Source of the DNA: Pantoea sp. IMH
GTDB taxonomy: Bacteria; Pseudomonadota; Gammaproteobacteria; Enterobacterales; Enterobacteriaceae
DNA: 64,000 nucleotides
NCBI RefSeq assembly: GCF_000599885.1
Contig: NZ_JFGT01000006.1
Coordinates: 62,001-126,000, forward strand
Direction of reading: 5' to 3'
A model generated the notes under the pieces. The model saw nothing but the letters and a program-made list of their open reading frames with translations. It made no database searches and was not told the DNA's origin. Position numbers and translations under genes: made by a program. Numbering within the stretch: position 1 is the first letter of the stretch; the number at the start of each line of letters is the position of its first letter. Positions 17,150 through 27,112 of the stretch are shown here, piece by piece.

Positions 17150-18995
17150 TCCGGAGATGCCAGAAGGCCAAGTGCTGGCGGTGAGAAACCTGAGCGTCAG
17201 CTTCCGCCAGGAAGGGGAAATCGTTCAGGCGGTGAGAAATCTGTCGCTGGAAGTGCAGCGGGGCGAAACGGTTGCCATTGTGGGTGAGTCCGGCTCCGGT
17301 AAGTCGGTCACCTCACTGGCGCTGATGCGGCTGGTTGAACAGGGGGGCGGATGCATTGACAGCGGTGAGATGTGGCTGAGACGGCGGAACAATCAGCTTA
17401 TCGATCTCGCCAGCGCCAGGCCTTCCCAACTGCGCCGCATCCGCGGCGCCGATATGGCGATGATTTTTCAGGAACCGATGACATCCCTGAACCCGGTCTT
17501 TCCCGTCGGTGAACAGATCGCCGAATCGATCCGTCTGCATCAGGGGAAAAGCCATCGTGAGGCGCTGAAGGAAGCCGAACGGATGCTGGATCTGGTGCGT
17601 ATTCCGGAAGCGAAAAATGTCCTGTCACGTTTTCCCCATCAGCTCTCTGGCGGAATGCGTCAGCGGGTGATGATCGCGATGGCGCTTTCCTGTCGTCCGG
17701 CGCTGCTGATTGCCGACGAACCCACCACGGCGCTTGACGTGACTATTCAGGCGCAGATCCTCCAGCTAATCCGGGTGCTGCAAAAAGAGATGCAGATGGG
17801 CGTGATTTTTATCACTCACGATATGGGCGTGGTGGCGGAAATGGCCGATCGCGTGCAGGTAATGTATCGCGGGGATGTGGTAGAAACCGGTACTGTCGAA
17901 AAAATATTCCAGGCGCCTCAGCAGGAATATACCCGGGCGCTGCTGGCCGCCGTGCCAAAGCTGGGCGCCATGACCGGCAAGCCTTTCCCGGCGCGATTCC
18001 CACTGCCGGGTCAGACGACCTCAGATGAGGTGTCACAGACGCAGAACACCGTTGCGACAGAGGCAGCGCCGGTGCTTCAGGTGCGCGATCTGGTCACGCG
18101 GTTCGATATCCGCAGCGGCATTCTCAACCGCGTAACCCGGCGCGTTCACGCCGTGGAAAAAGTCAGCTTCGATCTCTGGCCGGGCGAAACGCTGGCGCTG
18201 GTGGGTGAGTCCGGCTGCGGTAAATCCACGACCGGCCGTTCACTGCTGCGGCTGGTCGAAAGCCAGGGCGGTACAATCACCTTTAACGGCCAGCGGATTG
18301 ACACGCTTTCGGGTGCGGCGCTCTCGCATTTACGGCGCGATATCCAGTTTATTTTCCAGGACCCTTACGCTTCCCTCGATCCCCGGCTGACGGTGGGCTT
18401 CTCCATTATGGAGCCGTTACTGGTGCACGGCATCGCAAAGGGACGCGAAGCACAGGCGCGCGTCGACTGGCTGCTGGAGCGGGTGGGGCTGCTGCCCGAA
18501 CATGCCCGCCGCTATCCCCACGAATTCTCGGGCGGCCAGCGTCAGCGTATCTGTATTGCCCGTGCGCTGGCGCTCAATCCGAAAGTGGTTATTGCCGACG
18601 AATCCGTTTCCGCGCTGGATGTCTCCATCCAGGCGCAAATCATCAATCTTATGCTGGATTTACAGCGCGAGTTCGGCATCGCCTTTCTGTTTATTTCTCA
18701 TGATATGGCGGTGGTGGAGCGGATCAGTCACCGCGTGGCGGTGATGTATCTTGGGCAGATCGTGGAAATTGGCCCGCGGCAGGCGGTTTTTGAAAATCCT
18801 CAGCATGCCTATACGCGCAAGCTGATGTCAGCCGTTCCCGTCGCCGATCCCAGTCATCGCCGGCGGGAAAGAGCGCTACTGGTTGACGAAATTCCCAGCC
18901 CGATCCGCACGCTGGGAGAGGAACCTGAAGTGGCTCAGCTGGTTGAAGTGGGCGCCGGACACTACGTTGCCCGCCATGCTATCGGCGGTGCCTGA
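17136..18995 (+). CDS. gsiA: Glutathione ABC importer, double ATP-binding subunit
   Basis: A 619-residue ATPase with two fused OppD/OppF-like domains. Walker A motifs are GESGSGKSV (about residue 50) and GESGCGKST (about 355). Signature motifs are LSGGMRQRV and FSGGQRQRI, with Walker [11 protein letters not shown] and [10 protein letters not shown]. It energises GsiC-GsiD for glutathione import. The frame opens at 17013, but the ATG at 17136 with GGGGGCG upstream matches family length. It overlaps iaaA. The second D-box reads ESVSALD rather than the more common EAVSALD or EPTSALD; this is a mild variant. Confidence 0.95.
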   Translation: MTIADPEMPEGQVLAVRNLSVSFRQEGEIVQAVRNLSLEVQRGETVAIVGESGSGKSVTSLALMRLVEQGGGCIDSGEMWLRRRNNQLIDLASARPSQLRRIRGADMAMIFQEPMTSLNPVFPVGEQIAESIRLHQGKSHREALKEAERMLDLVRIPEAKNVLSRFPHQLSGGMRQRVMIAMALSCRPALLIADEPTTALDVTIQAQILQLIRVLQKEMQMGVIFITHDMGVVAEMADRVQVMYRGDVVETGTVEKIFQAPQQEYTRALLAAVPKLGAMTGKPFPARFPLPGQTTSDEVSQTQNTVATEAAPVLQVRDLVTRFDIRSGILNRVTRRVHAVEKVSFDLWPGETLALVGESGCGKSTTGRSLLRLVESQGGTITFNGQRIDTLSGAALSHLRRDIQFIFQDPYASLDPRLTVGFSIMEPLLVHGIAKGREAQARVDWLLERVGLLPEHARRYPHEFSGGQRQRICIARALALNPKVVIADESVSALDVSIQAQIINLMLDLQREFGIAFLFISHDMAVVERISHRVAVMYLGQIVEIGPRQAVFENPQHAYTRKLMSAVPVADPSHRRRERALLVDEIPSPIRTLGEEPEVAQLVEVGAGHYVARHAIGGA

Positions 18996-19037
18996 ACTGT
19001 TGCATCACAAAAAGGGTTTACAGGAGAGGAACGCATA

Positions 19038-20576
19038 ATGAGAAATCATCAAAAACGTAAGATGCTGTTGACCGTCGGACTGCTGGGCAGCATCGCTGCC
19101 GTTCCCGCCTGGGCGGCGAAGGATGCGGTGATAGCGGTAGGGTCCAATTTCACCACGCTCGATCCTTATGACGCCAACGATACGCTGTCGCAGGCGGTCG
19201 CGAAATCGTTTTATCAGGGGCTGTTTGGCTTCGATAAAGAGATGAAGCTGGTTAACGTGCTGGCAGAAAGCTATGAAGCCAGCCCGGATGGGCTGACCTA
19301 TACCATTAAGCTGCGCAGCGGCATTACATTTCAGGACGGCAGCGACTTTAATGCGGAGGCGGTCAAGGTCAACCTCGATCGCGCCAGCAATCCGGATAAT
19401 CATCTTAAACGGTATAACCTGTTTAAGTCGGTTGATAGCACGGAAGTCCTCGATCCCAGCACGGTAAAAATCACGCTGAAGCAGCCGTTTTCCGCCTTTA
19501 TCAACACCCTGGCCAGCCCGGCGGCAGCGATGATTTCACCGGCCGCGCTGAAAAAGTATGGCAAGGATATCGGCTTCCATCCTGTGGGCACCGGCCCTTA
19601 CGAACTGGAAACCTGGAACCAGACGGACTTTGTGAAGGTGAAGAAATTTGCCGGCTACTGGAAAAAAGGGTATCCGAAACTTGATACCATTACCTGGCGT
19701 CCGGTGGTCGATAACAACACCCGGGCAGCGATGCTGCAAACCGGAGAGGCCAACCTGGCTTTTCCCATTCCCTACGAGCAGGCCAGGCTGCTGGAGAAAA
19801 ACCCCAGGCTGGATCTGGTCACGTCGCCTTCTATTATGCAGCGCTACATCAGCCTTAACGTCACGCAAAAACCGTTTGATAATGTGAAGGTACGTGAAGC
19901 GCTCAGCTACGCCATCAATCGTCAGGCTCTGGTTAAAGTGGCGTTTGCCGGTTATGCCACACCGGCTACCGGCATTGTGCCGCCAGCGATCCAGTACTCG
20001 CAGAGCTATCCGGCCCAGGAATACAATCCGGCGAAGGCGCGCGAACTGCTGAAGGAAGCAGGTTACCCGAACGGTTTTACCACCACACTCTGGTCGTCAC
20101 ACAATCACAGCACCGCGCAGAAAGTGTTGCAGTTCACCCAGCAGCAGCTCGCTCAGGTCGGCATTAAGGTGAAAGTTACCGCGATGGATGCAGGCCAGCG
20201 GGCGGCGGAAGTGGAGGATAAAGGCCAGAAAGAGAGCGGCGTGCGCATGTTCTATACCGGCTGGTCCGCTTCCACCGGCGAAGCCAACTGGGCGCTGACG
20301 CCGCTGTTTGCCACTCAGTCCTGGCCACCGACGATTTTTAACACCGCCTTTTACAGCAATCCGCAGGTGGATAAAGATCTGACCGATGCGCTGAACACTA
20401 CTGACAGCGAGAAAAAAGCGGCGTTCTATAAAGATGCCCAGGACCGCATCTGGCAGGATCGTCCGTGGATACCGTTGGTGGTGGAAAAACTGGTCTCGGC
20501 AAACACAAAAAACCTGACGGGTTTTTATGTTATGCCGGACACCTCGTTCAGCTTTGATGAAGCCGATCTGAAGTAA
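19038..20576 (+). CDS. gsiB: Periplasmic glutathione-binding protein
   Basis: Peptide-type (SBP_bac_5) binding protein of 512 residues. A signal peptide ([26 protein letters not shown] split at about residues 26/27) is followed by [20 protein letters not shown]. Family landmarks include [36 protein letters not shown] and [35 protein letters not shown] precedes the ATG. It delivers glutathione to GsiCD. Located 42 bp after gsiA, with a 65-bp gap and a hairpin before gsiC. Confidence 0.94.
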   Translation: MRNHQKRKMLLTVGLLGSIAAVPAWAAKDAVIAVGSNFTTLDPYDANDTLSQAVAKSFYQGLFGFDKEMKLVNVLAESYEASPDGLTYTIKLRSGITFQDGSDFNAEAVKVNLDRASNPDNHLKRYNLFKSVDSTEVLDPSTVKITLKQPFSAFINTLASPAAAMISPAALKKYGKDIGFHPVGTGPYELETWNQTDFVKVKKFAGYWKKGYPKLDTITWRPVVDNNTRAAMLQTGEANLAFPIPYEQARLLEKNPRLDLVTSPSIMQRYISLNVTQKPFDNVKVREALSYAINRQALVKVAFAGYATPATGIVPPAIQYSQSYPAQEYNPAKARELLKEAGYPNGFTTTLWSSHNHSTAQKVLQFTQQQLAQVGIKVKVTAMDAGQRAAEVEDKGQKESGVRMFYTGWSASTGEANWALTPLFATQSWPPTIFNTAFYSNPQVDKDLTDALNTTDSEKKAAFYKDAQDRIWQDRPWIPLVVEKLVSANTKNLTGFYVMPDTSFSFDEADLK

Positions 20577-20593
20577 CGCCGCTTCAAAGGCCT

Positions 20594-20616
20594 GCGCCTC
20601 TCATTCAGGGAGGCGC
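20594..20616 (+). terminator. Hairpin between gsiB and gsiC
   Basis: GCGCCTC pairs with GAGGCGC around a 9-nt loop with no U-run. It may stabilise the gsiB mRNA 3' end or reduce expression of the permease genes, as in other binding-protein operons. The structure is seen; the role is inferred. Confidence 0.4.
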
Positions 20617-20641
20617 GGCTGTGTGACGCGCAGGAAAACGC

Positions 20642-21562
20642 ATGCTTAATTACTTTCTCCGACGTTTACTGGGGCTGATCCCCACGCTGCTGATTGTCGC
20701 CGTGCTGGTGTTCCTGTTTGTGCATATGCTGCCGGGCGATCCGGCACGCCTGATTGCCGGGCCGGAAGCAGATGCAACGGTAGTGGCGATGGTGCGCGAG
20801 CAGCTCGGCCTGGACCGGCCGATGTTACAGCAATTCTGGCACTATATGATTAACGCGCTGCAGGGCGACTTTGGCTATTCGATGGTATCCCGGCGTCCGG
20901 TTTCCGAAGAGATTGCCGCCCGTTTTTTACCCACGCTGTGGCTGACGCTGAGCAGTATGGTCTGGTCGGTGATCTTCGGCATGGCTATCGGGATTGTCTC
21001 TGCCGTCTGGCGCAACCGCTGGCCTGACCGGCTGGGCATGACGCTGGCGGTTTCTGGCATTTCATTTCCCGCGTTTGCCCTTGGCATGCTGCTGATGCAG
21101 GTCTTCTCCGTTGAGCTGGGCTGGCTGCCGACGGTGGGCGCTGACAGCTGGCAGCACTACATCCTTCCTTCCATTACGTTAGGGGCGGCAGTGGCGGCCA
21201 TCATGGCCCGCTTTACCCGCGCTTCCTTTGTCGAGGTGATGCAGGAAGATTACATGCGAACTGCCAGAGCGAAAGGCGTGCGCGAAACGCTGGTGGTGGT
21301 AAAACATGGCTTGCGCAACGCGATGATCCCGGTGGTGACCATGATGGGGTTGCAGTTCGGCTTTCTGCTGGGCGGCTCTATTGTGGTGGAAGTGGTGTTC
21401 AACTGGCCCGGGTTGGGCCGGCTGCTGGTGGATTCCGTGGCAATGCGTGACTATCCGGTCGTCCAGGCGGAAGTGCTGCTTTTTTCGCTGGAGTTTATCC
21501 TCATCAATCTGATTGTCGATCTGCTGTATGCCGCCATCAATCCGGCGATACGCTACAAATAA
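20642..21562 (+). CDS. gsiC: Glutathione ABC importer permease GsiC
   Basis: DppB/OppB-type permease of 306 residues with six predicted helices. The N-terminus [20 protein letters not shown] is typical. [11 protein letters not shown] near residue 30 and the EAA loop ([20 protein letters not shown], about residues 200-220) are visible. It pairs with GsiD in the inner membrane. Confidence 0.95.
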   Translation: MLNYFLRRLLGLIPTLLIVAVLVFLFVHMLPGDPARLIAGPEADATVVAMVREQLGLDRPMLQQFWHYMINALQGDFGYSMVSRRPVSEEIAARFLPTLWLTLSSMVWSVIFGMAIGIVSAVWRNRWPDRLGMTLAVSGISFPAFALGMLLMQVFSVELGWLPTVGADSWQHYILPSITLGAAVAAIMARFTRASFVEVMQEDYMRTARAKGVRETLVVVKHGLRNAMIPVVTMMGLQFGFLLGGSIVVEVVFNWPGLGRLLVDSVAMRDYPVVQAEVLLFSLEFILINLIVDLLYAAINPAIRYK

Positions 21563-21571
21563 GGACCCGCG

Positions 21572-22477
21572 ATGAAAAACTGGCGACGTAACGCGGCGCT
21601 TGCCGCCATGCCAACGGTAAATCCCCATCGCGTGCGCACGCCCTGGCATGAATTCTGGCGACGTTTTCGCCGCCAGCCGGTGGCGATGATCTCCGGGCTT
21701 TTTGTACTGCTGCTGATTATCGTGGCGGTGTTTGCGCCCTGGATCGCGCCGTTCGATGCTGAAAACTATTTTGACTACGACCGGCTGACGGAAGGGCCGT
21801 CGGCGATGCACTGGTTTGGCGTGGATTCACTGGGCCGGGACATCTTCAGCCGTGTGCTGCTCGGCACCCGCCTGTCGCTGATTTCAGGCTTTGTGTCAGT
21901 GGCGATAGGTGCCGCTACAGGGACGGTGCTGGGCCTGCTGGCAGGCTATTATCAGGGCTGGTGGGATCGTATCATCATGCGCATCAGCGACGTGCTCTTT
22001 GCCTTTCCGGGCATCCTGCTGGCAATTGCCGTGGTGGCGATAATGGGGACAGGCATGTCCAACGTCATCGTTGCGGTCGCTATCTTCAGCATTCCGGCGT
22101 TTGCAAGGCTGGTACGCGGCAATACGCTGGTGCTGAAACAGATGACCTATATTGAGTCAGCCCGCAGCATCGGCGTGCCGGATCTGACCATTGTGCTGCG
22201 TCATATTTTGCCGGGAACGCTCTCGTCGATCGTGGTCTATTTTACGATGCGCATCGGCACGTCGATTATTACCGCGGCCAGTTTGTCGTTCCTGGGGCTT
22301 GGCGCCCAGCCGCCCACGCCGGAATGGGGCGCGATGCTGAACGAGGCGAGGGCGGATATGGTTATGGCGCCCCACGTGGCGATTTTCCCGAGCCTGGCAA
22401 TTTTTCTGACGGTGCTGGCCTTCAACCTGCTGGGTGATGGCCTGCGCGATGCGCTCGACCCGAAACTGAAGAGTTAG
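21572..22477 (+). CDS. gsiD: Glutathione ABC importer permease GsiD
   Basis: DppC/OppC-type permease of 301 residues. The OppC_N segment ([20 protein letters not shown]) precedes the DxLGRD motif ([15 protein letters not shown]) and the EAA loop ([20 protein letters not shown]). It starts 9 bp after gsiC and is the last gene of iaaA-gsiABCD. Confidence 0.95.
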   Translation: MKNWRRNAALAAMPTVNPHRVRTPWHEFWRRFRRQPVAMISGLFVLLLIIVAVFAPWIAPFDAENYFDYDRLTEGPSAMHWFGVDSLGRDIFSRVLLGTRLSLISGFVSVAIGAATGTVLGLLAGYYQGWWDRIIMRISDVLFAFPGILLAIAVVAIMGTGMSNVIVAVAIFSIPAFARLVRGNTLVLKQMTYIESARSIGVPDLTIVLRHILPGTLSSIVVYFTMRIGTSIITAASLSFLGLGAQPPTPEWGAMLNEARADMVMAPHVAIFPSLAIFLTVLAFNLLGDGLRDALDPKLKS

Positions 22478-22566
22478 CGAATAGCGCTTTCCCCTGCGTC
22501 TGCTTTGCGCAGGCGCAGCCTCGCCTGTTCTGTGCCAGACTGACTGTTTTGACAGGAGGATAAAGG

Positions 22567-23016
22567 GTGAAAGAATTCGATTATCAGCAGGATTTTAAAA
22601 CCATCGATTTCCGACAGCATCCTGAGCGTTACCAGGTGGGCCGGGGAGAGCAGGGCGTGCTGATGGTGGAGCCTTATAAGAGTGAGATTCTCCCCCACTG
22701 GCGGTTTAAAACGGTGGAGATAGCCAAAACCTCTGCGGCCGAAATCATGAAGCTGTTTGAAACCTACCGCGCCAGCGACGATTTTGTCGGCATGGATATG
22801 GCGCGAAAGTTTATTCAGATGGGCTACACCCGCGCCAGGCGCTACGCCAACCATAAAGGCGGGCGGAAATATGATGAAAACCGGGAGGAACTTCCCCGGA
22901 TACTGAATGAGGAAAAAGCGGCAGCGGCGGCCATCTTTAAGGCCGAGTGGGATAAAATCCGCGAGGATAAAGACTACCTTGACCGCAAGAAAAAGCATCA
23001 GGCGAAATATGGCTGA
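22567..23016 (+). CDS. DUF4385 family protein
   Basis: A 149-residue soluble protein matching DUF4385 by its conserved pieces: FDYQQDFKTIDFRQHPERY, GEQGVLMVEPYKSEILPHWRFK and MARKFIQMGYTRARRYANHKGG. GTG is the start, seven bases after AGGAGG. The C-terminal third is Lys/Glu-rich and probably helical. No catalytic motif is recognised and function is unknown. The gene stands alone between gsiD and the manganese catalase gene, is absent from E. coli K-12 at this place, and converges on the catalase gene. Confidence 0.8.
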   Translation: MKEFDYQQDFKTIDFRQHPERYQVGRGEQGVLMVEPYKSEILPHWRFKTVEIAKTSAAEIMKLFETYRASDDFVGMDMARKFIQMGYTRARRYANHKGGRKYDENREELPRILNEEKAAAAAIFKAEWDKIREDKDYLDRKKKHQAKYG

Positions 23017-23036
23017 TCCAACCGGATAATCTTTAA

Positions 23037-23058
23037 AAGGCCGCAATTAAGCGGCCTT
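23037..23058. terminator. Bidirectional terminator between DUF4385 gene and Mn catalase
   Basis: AAGGCCGC-AATTAA-GCGGCCTT is a perfect 8-bp stem. On the minus strand it is followed by TTTTAAAG, so it most clearly ends the catalase transcript. Confidence 0.72.
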
Positions 23059-23068
23059 GCCACAAAGA

Positions 23069-23923
23069 TTATTTTTTCAGCGCATCGGCGCCGTCAGACG
23101 ATATTTGTTCTTTCTGTGCCCCTGAACCAGGTCTGGCGGGGCCGAGGTTCGGCTCCTGTCCAAGAATGTCGGGTTGTTCTTTCGCGGTAAACTGACCCAC
23201 GCCATCGTATGCTGGGCCTTCACTCCAGCGGCCTTTCGGCAAGGGCTTATCCAGCGAGGTGTTCAGACAATAATATGCGTGCTCCTGCGCTTCATCGGAC
23301 CGCGGGAAACTGTTCGGGATAGGCATAGAAGCCGCAATGCCGCCCATTTCCTCGATCACTGCCAGCCACTGCTGCTGATGCATGGTGTCGCGGGCAATAA
23401 GGAAAGAGAGAAAATCTTTCATCCCTTTATCTTCCGTCAGATTATAAAGTCGCGTCGCCAGCACCCGACCGGTGGATTCCGCCGTGACGTTCGCCAGCAT
23501 ATCTGCGGCAACGTTGCCGGAGGCATAGATATGGCTCATATCAAACGACATGCCGTTAGCATTAACCGGCATGGCTGCCAGTCCTGATGAGAGAACGTGG
23601 CGCGGGTTCATACCGCCAAGAATGGCGTTAACGACCGGGTCTTTTGCTGACTCTTCCTGATAAGAGAGCGGCGCGCCTTCAAGGTTGAGGGCAACAGCAT
23701 GGCCCAGCATCTCAATGTGAGCCAGCTCTTCAGTGGCAGTGGAAATCAGCAGATCCTTAATTCTTGGATCGCCGCGCGTCCCCATGGCCTGGAAAAAATA
23801 TTGCATAGCGACACGTATTTCCCCTTCGACGCCACCAATAGCCTGCTGTAACAGCATGGCGAATTCGGGATCGGGCTTGTCAACTTTTACCGGGTATTGC
23901 AGTTTCGAAGAATGATGAAACAT
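23069..23923 (-). CDS. katN: Non-haem manganese catalase (KatN-like)
   Basis: Dimanganese catalase of 284 residues that dismutates H2O2. All five expected Mn ligands are visible: Glu35 (GVEGEIRVAMQY), Glu66 and His69 (TEELAHIEM), Glu149 (NVTAESTGRVLA) and His182 (ARDTMHQQQW). The C-terminal arm (QPDILGQEPNLGPARPGS) is the domain-swapped tail of this family. GGAGGAG precedes the ATG. Salmonella KatN is the closest named enterobacterial relative I know and is RpoS-regulated; I cannot see regulation here. Patchy distribution in Enterobacterales suggests lateral movement or repeated loss. Confidence 0.93.
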   Translation of the reverse strand: MFHHSSKLQYPVKVDKPDPEFAMLLQQAIGGVEGEIRVAMQYFFQAMGTRGDPRIKDLLISTATEELAHIEMLGHAVALNLEGAPLSYQEESAKDPVVNAILGGMNPRHVLSSGLAAMPVNANGMSFDMSHIYASGNVAADMLANVTAESTGRVLATRLYNLTEDKGMKDFLSFLIARDTMHQQQWLAVIEEMGGIAASMPIPNSFPRSDEAQEHAYYCLNTSLDKPLPKGRWSEGPAYDGVGQFTAKEQPDILGQEPNLGPARPGSGAQKEQISSDGADALKK

Positions 23924-24144
23924 AAACTCCTCCTGGCAGGTTACGTTAGTTCAACAACGCAATAAGCCTGGTAGAATTTGAAAAAAATGGAAGGGGAATA
24001 CGAAAGATTCTCATTTTGGGACGAATCACAGCCTGATGAGAGTGATTGTTTCGTGGTTCTTTTGCCTGACTGAAGGCCAGGCGAAAGCTGGTCTGGCAAG
24101 ATAGCGGGGCCAAAAAGAATAGCCACTCCATGGCCGCAGAGGGA

Positions 24145-24852
24145 TTACGCCGCTGCGCCTTTGGCCTGAGTGGCCAGGTGCGCCGCCCACAGATTCGTTA
24201 TCCACTTCACGCCTTTCGCAGTGAAGCGTGCCTGTGAGAAAGCGTGCAGATTTTCACCCACGCTGGTGCGTACCGTAAAATAGCCCATCTGAACATGATG
24301 CTGTTGCGGCATCAGTGCGCCGTTGGCACGATACATAATATTGCGCTCAAGCAGAAACTGCCGGAAATCAGACTCCTTTGCCTTCAGCATCTTACAGAGC
24401 TGACGAAAGCCCAGAGAATCTTCCACCTGAACAAAACGGTCAAAGAACTCCGCCTTTGGCGCGAAGAGCGCAAGCTGCTGTTCGGCAGCCTGACGCTGTT
24501 CAAATTGTTCCGCCCAGGCGCGTGCCGCCGCGGCCGGATTGGTAAAGTCCGGCAGGCGAGTGTTTCTTTCCCGTTCCTGCCACAGATCCAGCGCCTGAGC
24601 GATAAATGCGGGCGCCAGGCGCGCCACAGCCAGCAGCGAATCACGTTTGTTCAGGCAAAACTCCTGACGCGCTTCGCCCTCACGCTCGTAAACACCAAGG
24701 GTCAGCGGTTGAGACAGACGCTGCGTGGTTTCCAGCGTTTTGATCAGCCGTTTTACTTCGCCGTGCGGTATACCGGCCAGTTTGGCGATTTCCCGGCTGC
24801 TCATCGTGACCGATTGATTCAGCGAGCTGAGGTTTTCTGTCGAAATCATCAT
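24145..24852 (-). CDS. Orphan phage-antirepressor-like protein with C-terminal KilAC (ANT) domain
   Basis: A 235-residue protein. Residues ~15-60 form a predicted winged-helix segment (SSREIAKLAGIPHGEVKRLI). The middle is Gln/Glu-rich helical (AWAEQFEQRQAAEQQLALFA). The C-terminal ~100 residues match phage antirepressor KilAC/ANT domains (FDRFVQVEDSLGFRQLCKML, FLLERNIMYRANGALMPQ, YFTVRTSV). Two ATGs are adjacent; I chose the first with GGGGGTAAAACCT upstream. No other phage gene is nearby. A LexA-like box covers its promoter, so SOS control is likely. Target repressor unknown. Confidence 0.85.
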   Translation of the reverse strand: MMISTENLSSLNQSVTMSSREIAKLAGIPHGEVKRLIKTLETTQRLSQPLTLGVYEREGEARQEFCLNKRDSLLAVARLAPAFIAQALDLWQERERNTRLPDFTNPAAAARAWAEQFEQRQAAEQQLALFAPKAEFFDRFVQVEDSLGFRQLCKMLKAKESDFRQFLLERNIMYRANGALMPQQHHVQMGYFTVRTSVGENLHAFSQARFTAKGVKWITNLWAAHLATQAKGAAA

Positions 24853-24913
24853 AGGTTTTACCCCCAAGCTTTTCAAAAGACACCCGAGCGGGCAGTAGAA
24901 ATATTATACAGTT

Positions 24914-24933
24914 GACTGTTTAAATATCCAGTA
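24914..24933 (-). promoter_or_regulatory. LexA (SOS) box upstream of the KilAC-domain gene
   Basis: On the minus strand TACTG-N10-CAGTC differs from the LexA consensus TACTGT-N8-ACAGTA mainly at one inner base (CTGG instead of CTGT). A good -10 (TATAAT, in CTGTATAATATT) follows directly, so a bound LexA would cover the -35/-10 spacer. Location about 60 bp upstream of the start codon. Confidence 0.7.
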
Positions 24934-25051
24934 CTTTTTTTAAGCGCTACGGTAAGCGGAAGCGGTTATAAACTTTGATTTTTTGTAAAGGTGACGCGTC
25001 CACACTGCAACTTCGCTAAGGTTATTTCAGACCTTTAACCGGAGGAAAAGC

Positions 25052-26167
25052 ATGTCCCGACTACTGCAAACGTGCCTGCTTAGCGTCTCGCTGTTAACCG
25101 CAAGTGTCGCCGCCGCTGAAAAACTGAGCGTCACCGAATTACTAAAAGGGCTTCATCATCCCTGGGCCGTTGCCTTTCTGCCCGATAATCAGGGAATGTT
25201 GATTACTGAGCGCGAAGGACAGCTTCGTCTCTGGCAGGCAAATAAAGGATTATCGGAGCCGATTCGCGGCGTTCCTGACGTCTGGGCTGAGCGTCAGGGC
25301 GGATTGCTGGATGTGGTGCTGGCACCAGACTTTCCGCAAAGCCGTCGTGTCTGGCTGAGCTATACCGAAGCGGATGAAAACGGACGGGCAGGCGCCGTAG
25401 TCGGGGTGGGGACGCTGAGTGAAGATAATACCCAGCTTAACGACTTTAAACCGGTGCTTCGCCAGATGCCTAAACTGTCCGGCGGTGCCAATCTTGGCTC
25501 GCGGATCGCGTTTGACCGCGACGGGATGCTTTATGTCACCTTCGGCGATAATTTCCAGGCTGAATCCGCGCAGGATCTATCCTCGCTGGCGGGTAAAGTG
25601 ATCCGTCTGAATGCGGATGGGAGCATTCCTGATGACAATCCTTTAGTCGGCAAGCAGAACGTAAGAGAAGAGATCTGGAGCTGGGGCGTGCGCAATGCGC
25701 AGGGAGTTGCGCTAAACCCGTGGACGCAGGAAATGTGGGAAAACGAACATGGTCCTCGTGGCGGTGATGAGGTCAATATTCTGCGCAAAGGCAAAAACTA
25801 CGGCTGGCCGCTGGCCACCTACGGCGAAGCTTATGGCGGCGGTAAAGTTGTAGGTTCTGAGGGAACTCAGGCTCCTGGAACGGAGCAACCGGTGTTCTGG
25901 TGGAAAGAGTCTCCTGCGCTGAGCGGTATGGCGTTCTACAACAGTGCGCGGTTTCCGCAGTGGAAGAATTCACTCTTTGTCGGCGCACTGAAGGATAAGA
26001 GCCTGATTCACCTCACCGTTAACGGCGACCGCGTCACGGAGAAAGCGCGCCTGCTTAAAACGCGCGGCGAGCGAATTCGCGACGTCAGAATGGGGCCTGA
26101 TGGTTTCCTCTACGTCCTGACCGATGAAAGTGACGGAAAGCTGCTTAAGGTTGGCCTGGCGGAGTAA
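25052..26167 (+). CDS. yliI: YliI/Asd-like PQQ-dependent sugar dehydrogenase homologue, catalytic His replaced
   Basis: A 371-residue periplasmic six-bladed propeller (GSDH superfamily) with signal peptide (residues 1-22). It matches E. coli YliI across its length: LLKGLHHPWAVAFLPDNQGM, QGGLLDVVLAPDF, WGVRNAQGVALNPWT, ENEHGPRGGDEVNI, NYGWPLATYG and GPDGYLYVLTDES-like end. YliI oxidises aldose sugars with PQQ. In E. coli the segment is STGNHFGGR with His147 as catalytic base; here it reads SGGANLGSR, giving Asn147. Activity is therefore uncertain. GGAGGAAAAGC precedes the ATG. Stands alone. Confidence 0.88.
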   Translation: MSRLLQTCLLSVSLLTASVAAAEKLSVTELLKGLHHPWAVAFLPDNQGMLITEREGQLRLWQANKGLSEPIRGVPDVWAERQGGLLDVVLAPDFPQSRRVWLSYTEADENGRAGAVVGVGTLSEDNTQLNDFKPVLRQMPKLSGGANLGSRIAFDRDGMLYVTFGDNFQAESAQDLSSLAGKVIRLNADGSIPDDNPLVGKQNVREEIWSWGVRNAQGVALNPWTQEMWENEHGPRGGDEVNILRKGKNYGWPLATYGEAYGGGKVVGSEGTQAPGTEQPVFWWKESPALSGMAFYNSARFPQWKNSLFVGALKDKSLIHLTVNGDRVTEKARLLKTRGERIRDVRMGPDGFLYVLTDESDGKLLKVGLAE

Positions 26168-26193
26168 GCCGATCGCTCAGGCTTCCCTTCTGG

Positions 26194-26850
26194 TTATCTG
26201 CGCCAGTGGCAAACCTCCCAGCCGCGCTGCTCGGCCAGCGCCCGCAGCGGCCCGGCTGGGTTAATCACATAAGCATGATCGGCCTGTTCGAGCATTGGTA
26301 AATCATTGATGGCATCGCTGTAGGCCCAGGTACGGCCATAGGCGGCGTCATTCCGCACCGAGAGCCAGTCTGTCATAGGGGTAATCTTTCCCTCTGCAAA
26401 GCCCACCTTGCCATAAGAACGGCCGCTATACCTGTCGCCGACGGTTTCAACGCCAATGGTCAGCGTGCCATCGGTGCCAAGTTGTTGCGCAATCGGCACC
26501 ATAAGATGTTCACCGCTGGTGGATACCACCAACACCCGATCCCCGCGCTGCTTGTGCCACGCTATTCTTTCCCGCGCTGAGGGGTAGACGCGCGGCAGGA
26601 TATCGCGCTGGATAAATCGCCTGACCCAGCCTGAAACCGTTAGCGTTCCTCTGCCTGCGATGGGAGAAAGCGTGGCGCTCATATACTCTTCAATCGTCAG
26701 CTCGCCCTGATAATATTGCGCCATCAGCGCCTGGCCACTGGCAATCAGCGTCGCGGGTGCATATCCCTGAGAAACCAGCCAGCGTAGCCATAAACCGGTA
26801 CTGTCTTCACTAATCAGCGTTTCATCAAGATCGATCAGCGCTAAATCCAT
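26194..26850 (-). CDS. HAD-superfamily subfamily IB phosphatase
   Basis: Cytoplasmic HAD-IB hydrolase of 218 residues. Motif I is DLDETL near the N-terminus, the cap carries DSTGLWLRWLV, motif II is VVSTSGEHL, and motif IV is YSDAINDLPML. This is the SerB/CicA-like class that hydrolyses small phosphomonoesters; substrate is unknown. A frame extends upstream to 26955, but AGGAGGAATAACC before the ATG at 26850 and motif I starting at residue 6 decide the start. Convergent with yliI. Confidence 0.86.
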   Translation of the reverse strand: MDLALIDLDETLISEDSTGLWLRWLVSQGYAPATLIASGQALMAQYYQGELTIEEYMSATLSPIAGRGTLTVSGWVRRFIQRDILPRVYPSARERIAWHKQRGDRVLVVSTSGEHLMVPIAQQLGTDGTLTIGVETVGDRYSGRSYGKVGFAEGKITPMTDWLSVRNDAAYGRTWAYSDAINDLPMLEQADHAYVINPAGPLRALAEQRGWEVCHWRR

Positions 26851-27112
26851 GGTTATTCCTCCTGCGTCGGGTTGTGAAAAGCCTAGTGGAAACAGATGAC
26901 GGTTTGCCTCACGATGAGAAAAATCGGAATTACACCCGGTCCGGTCAGCGAGCACGGTAAGCTGCTCGCGTCAGCCAGGATTTTTCTAATAAACTCTAAA
27001 AAACTTTACGGAGTGACGGTTTAATTCCGCTGACAGACGCGCTAGCGTAGAGGGAATTGTGCCTGCCGCGCTGCAAAATTATTATCTTTCAGATGGATAC
27101 CTGGGTCTTGCC

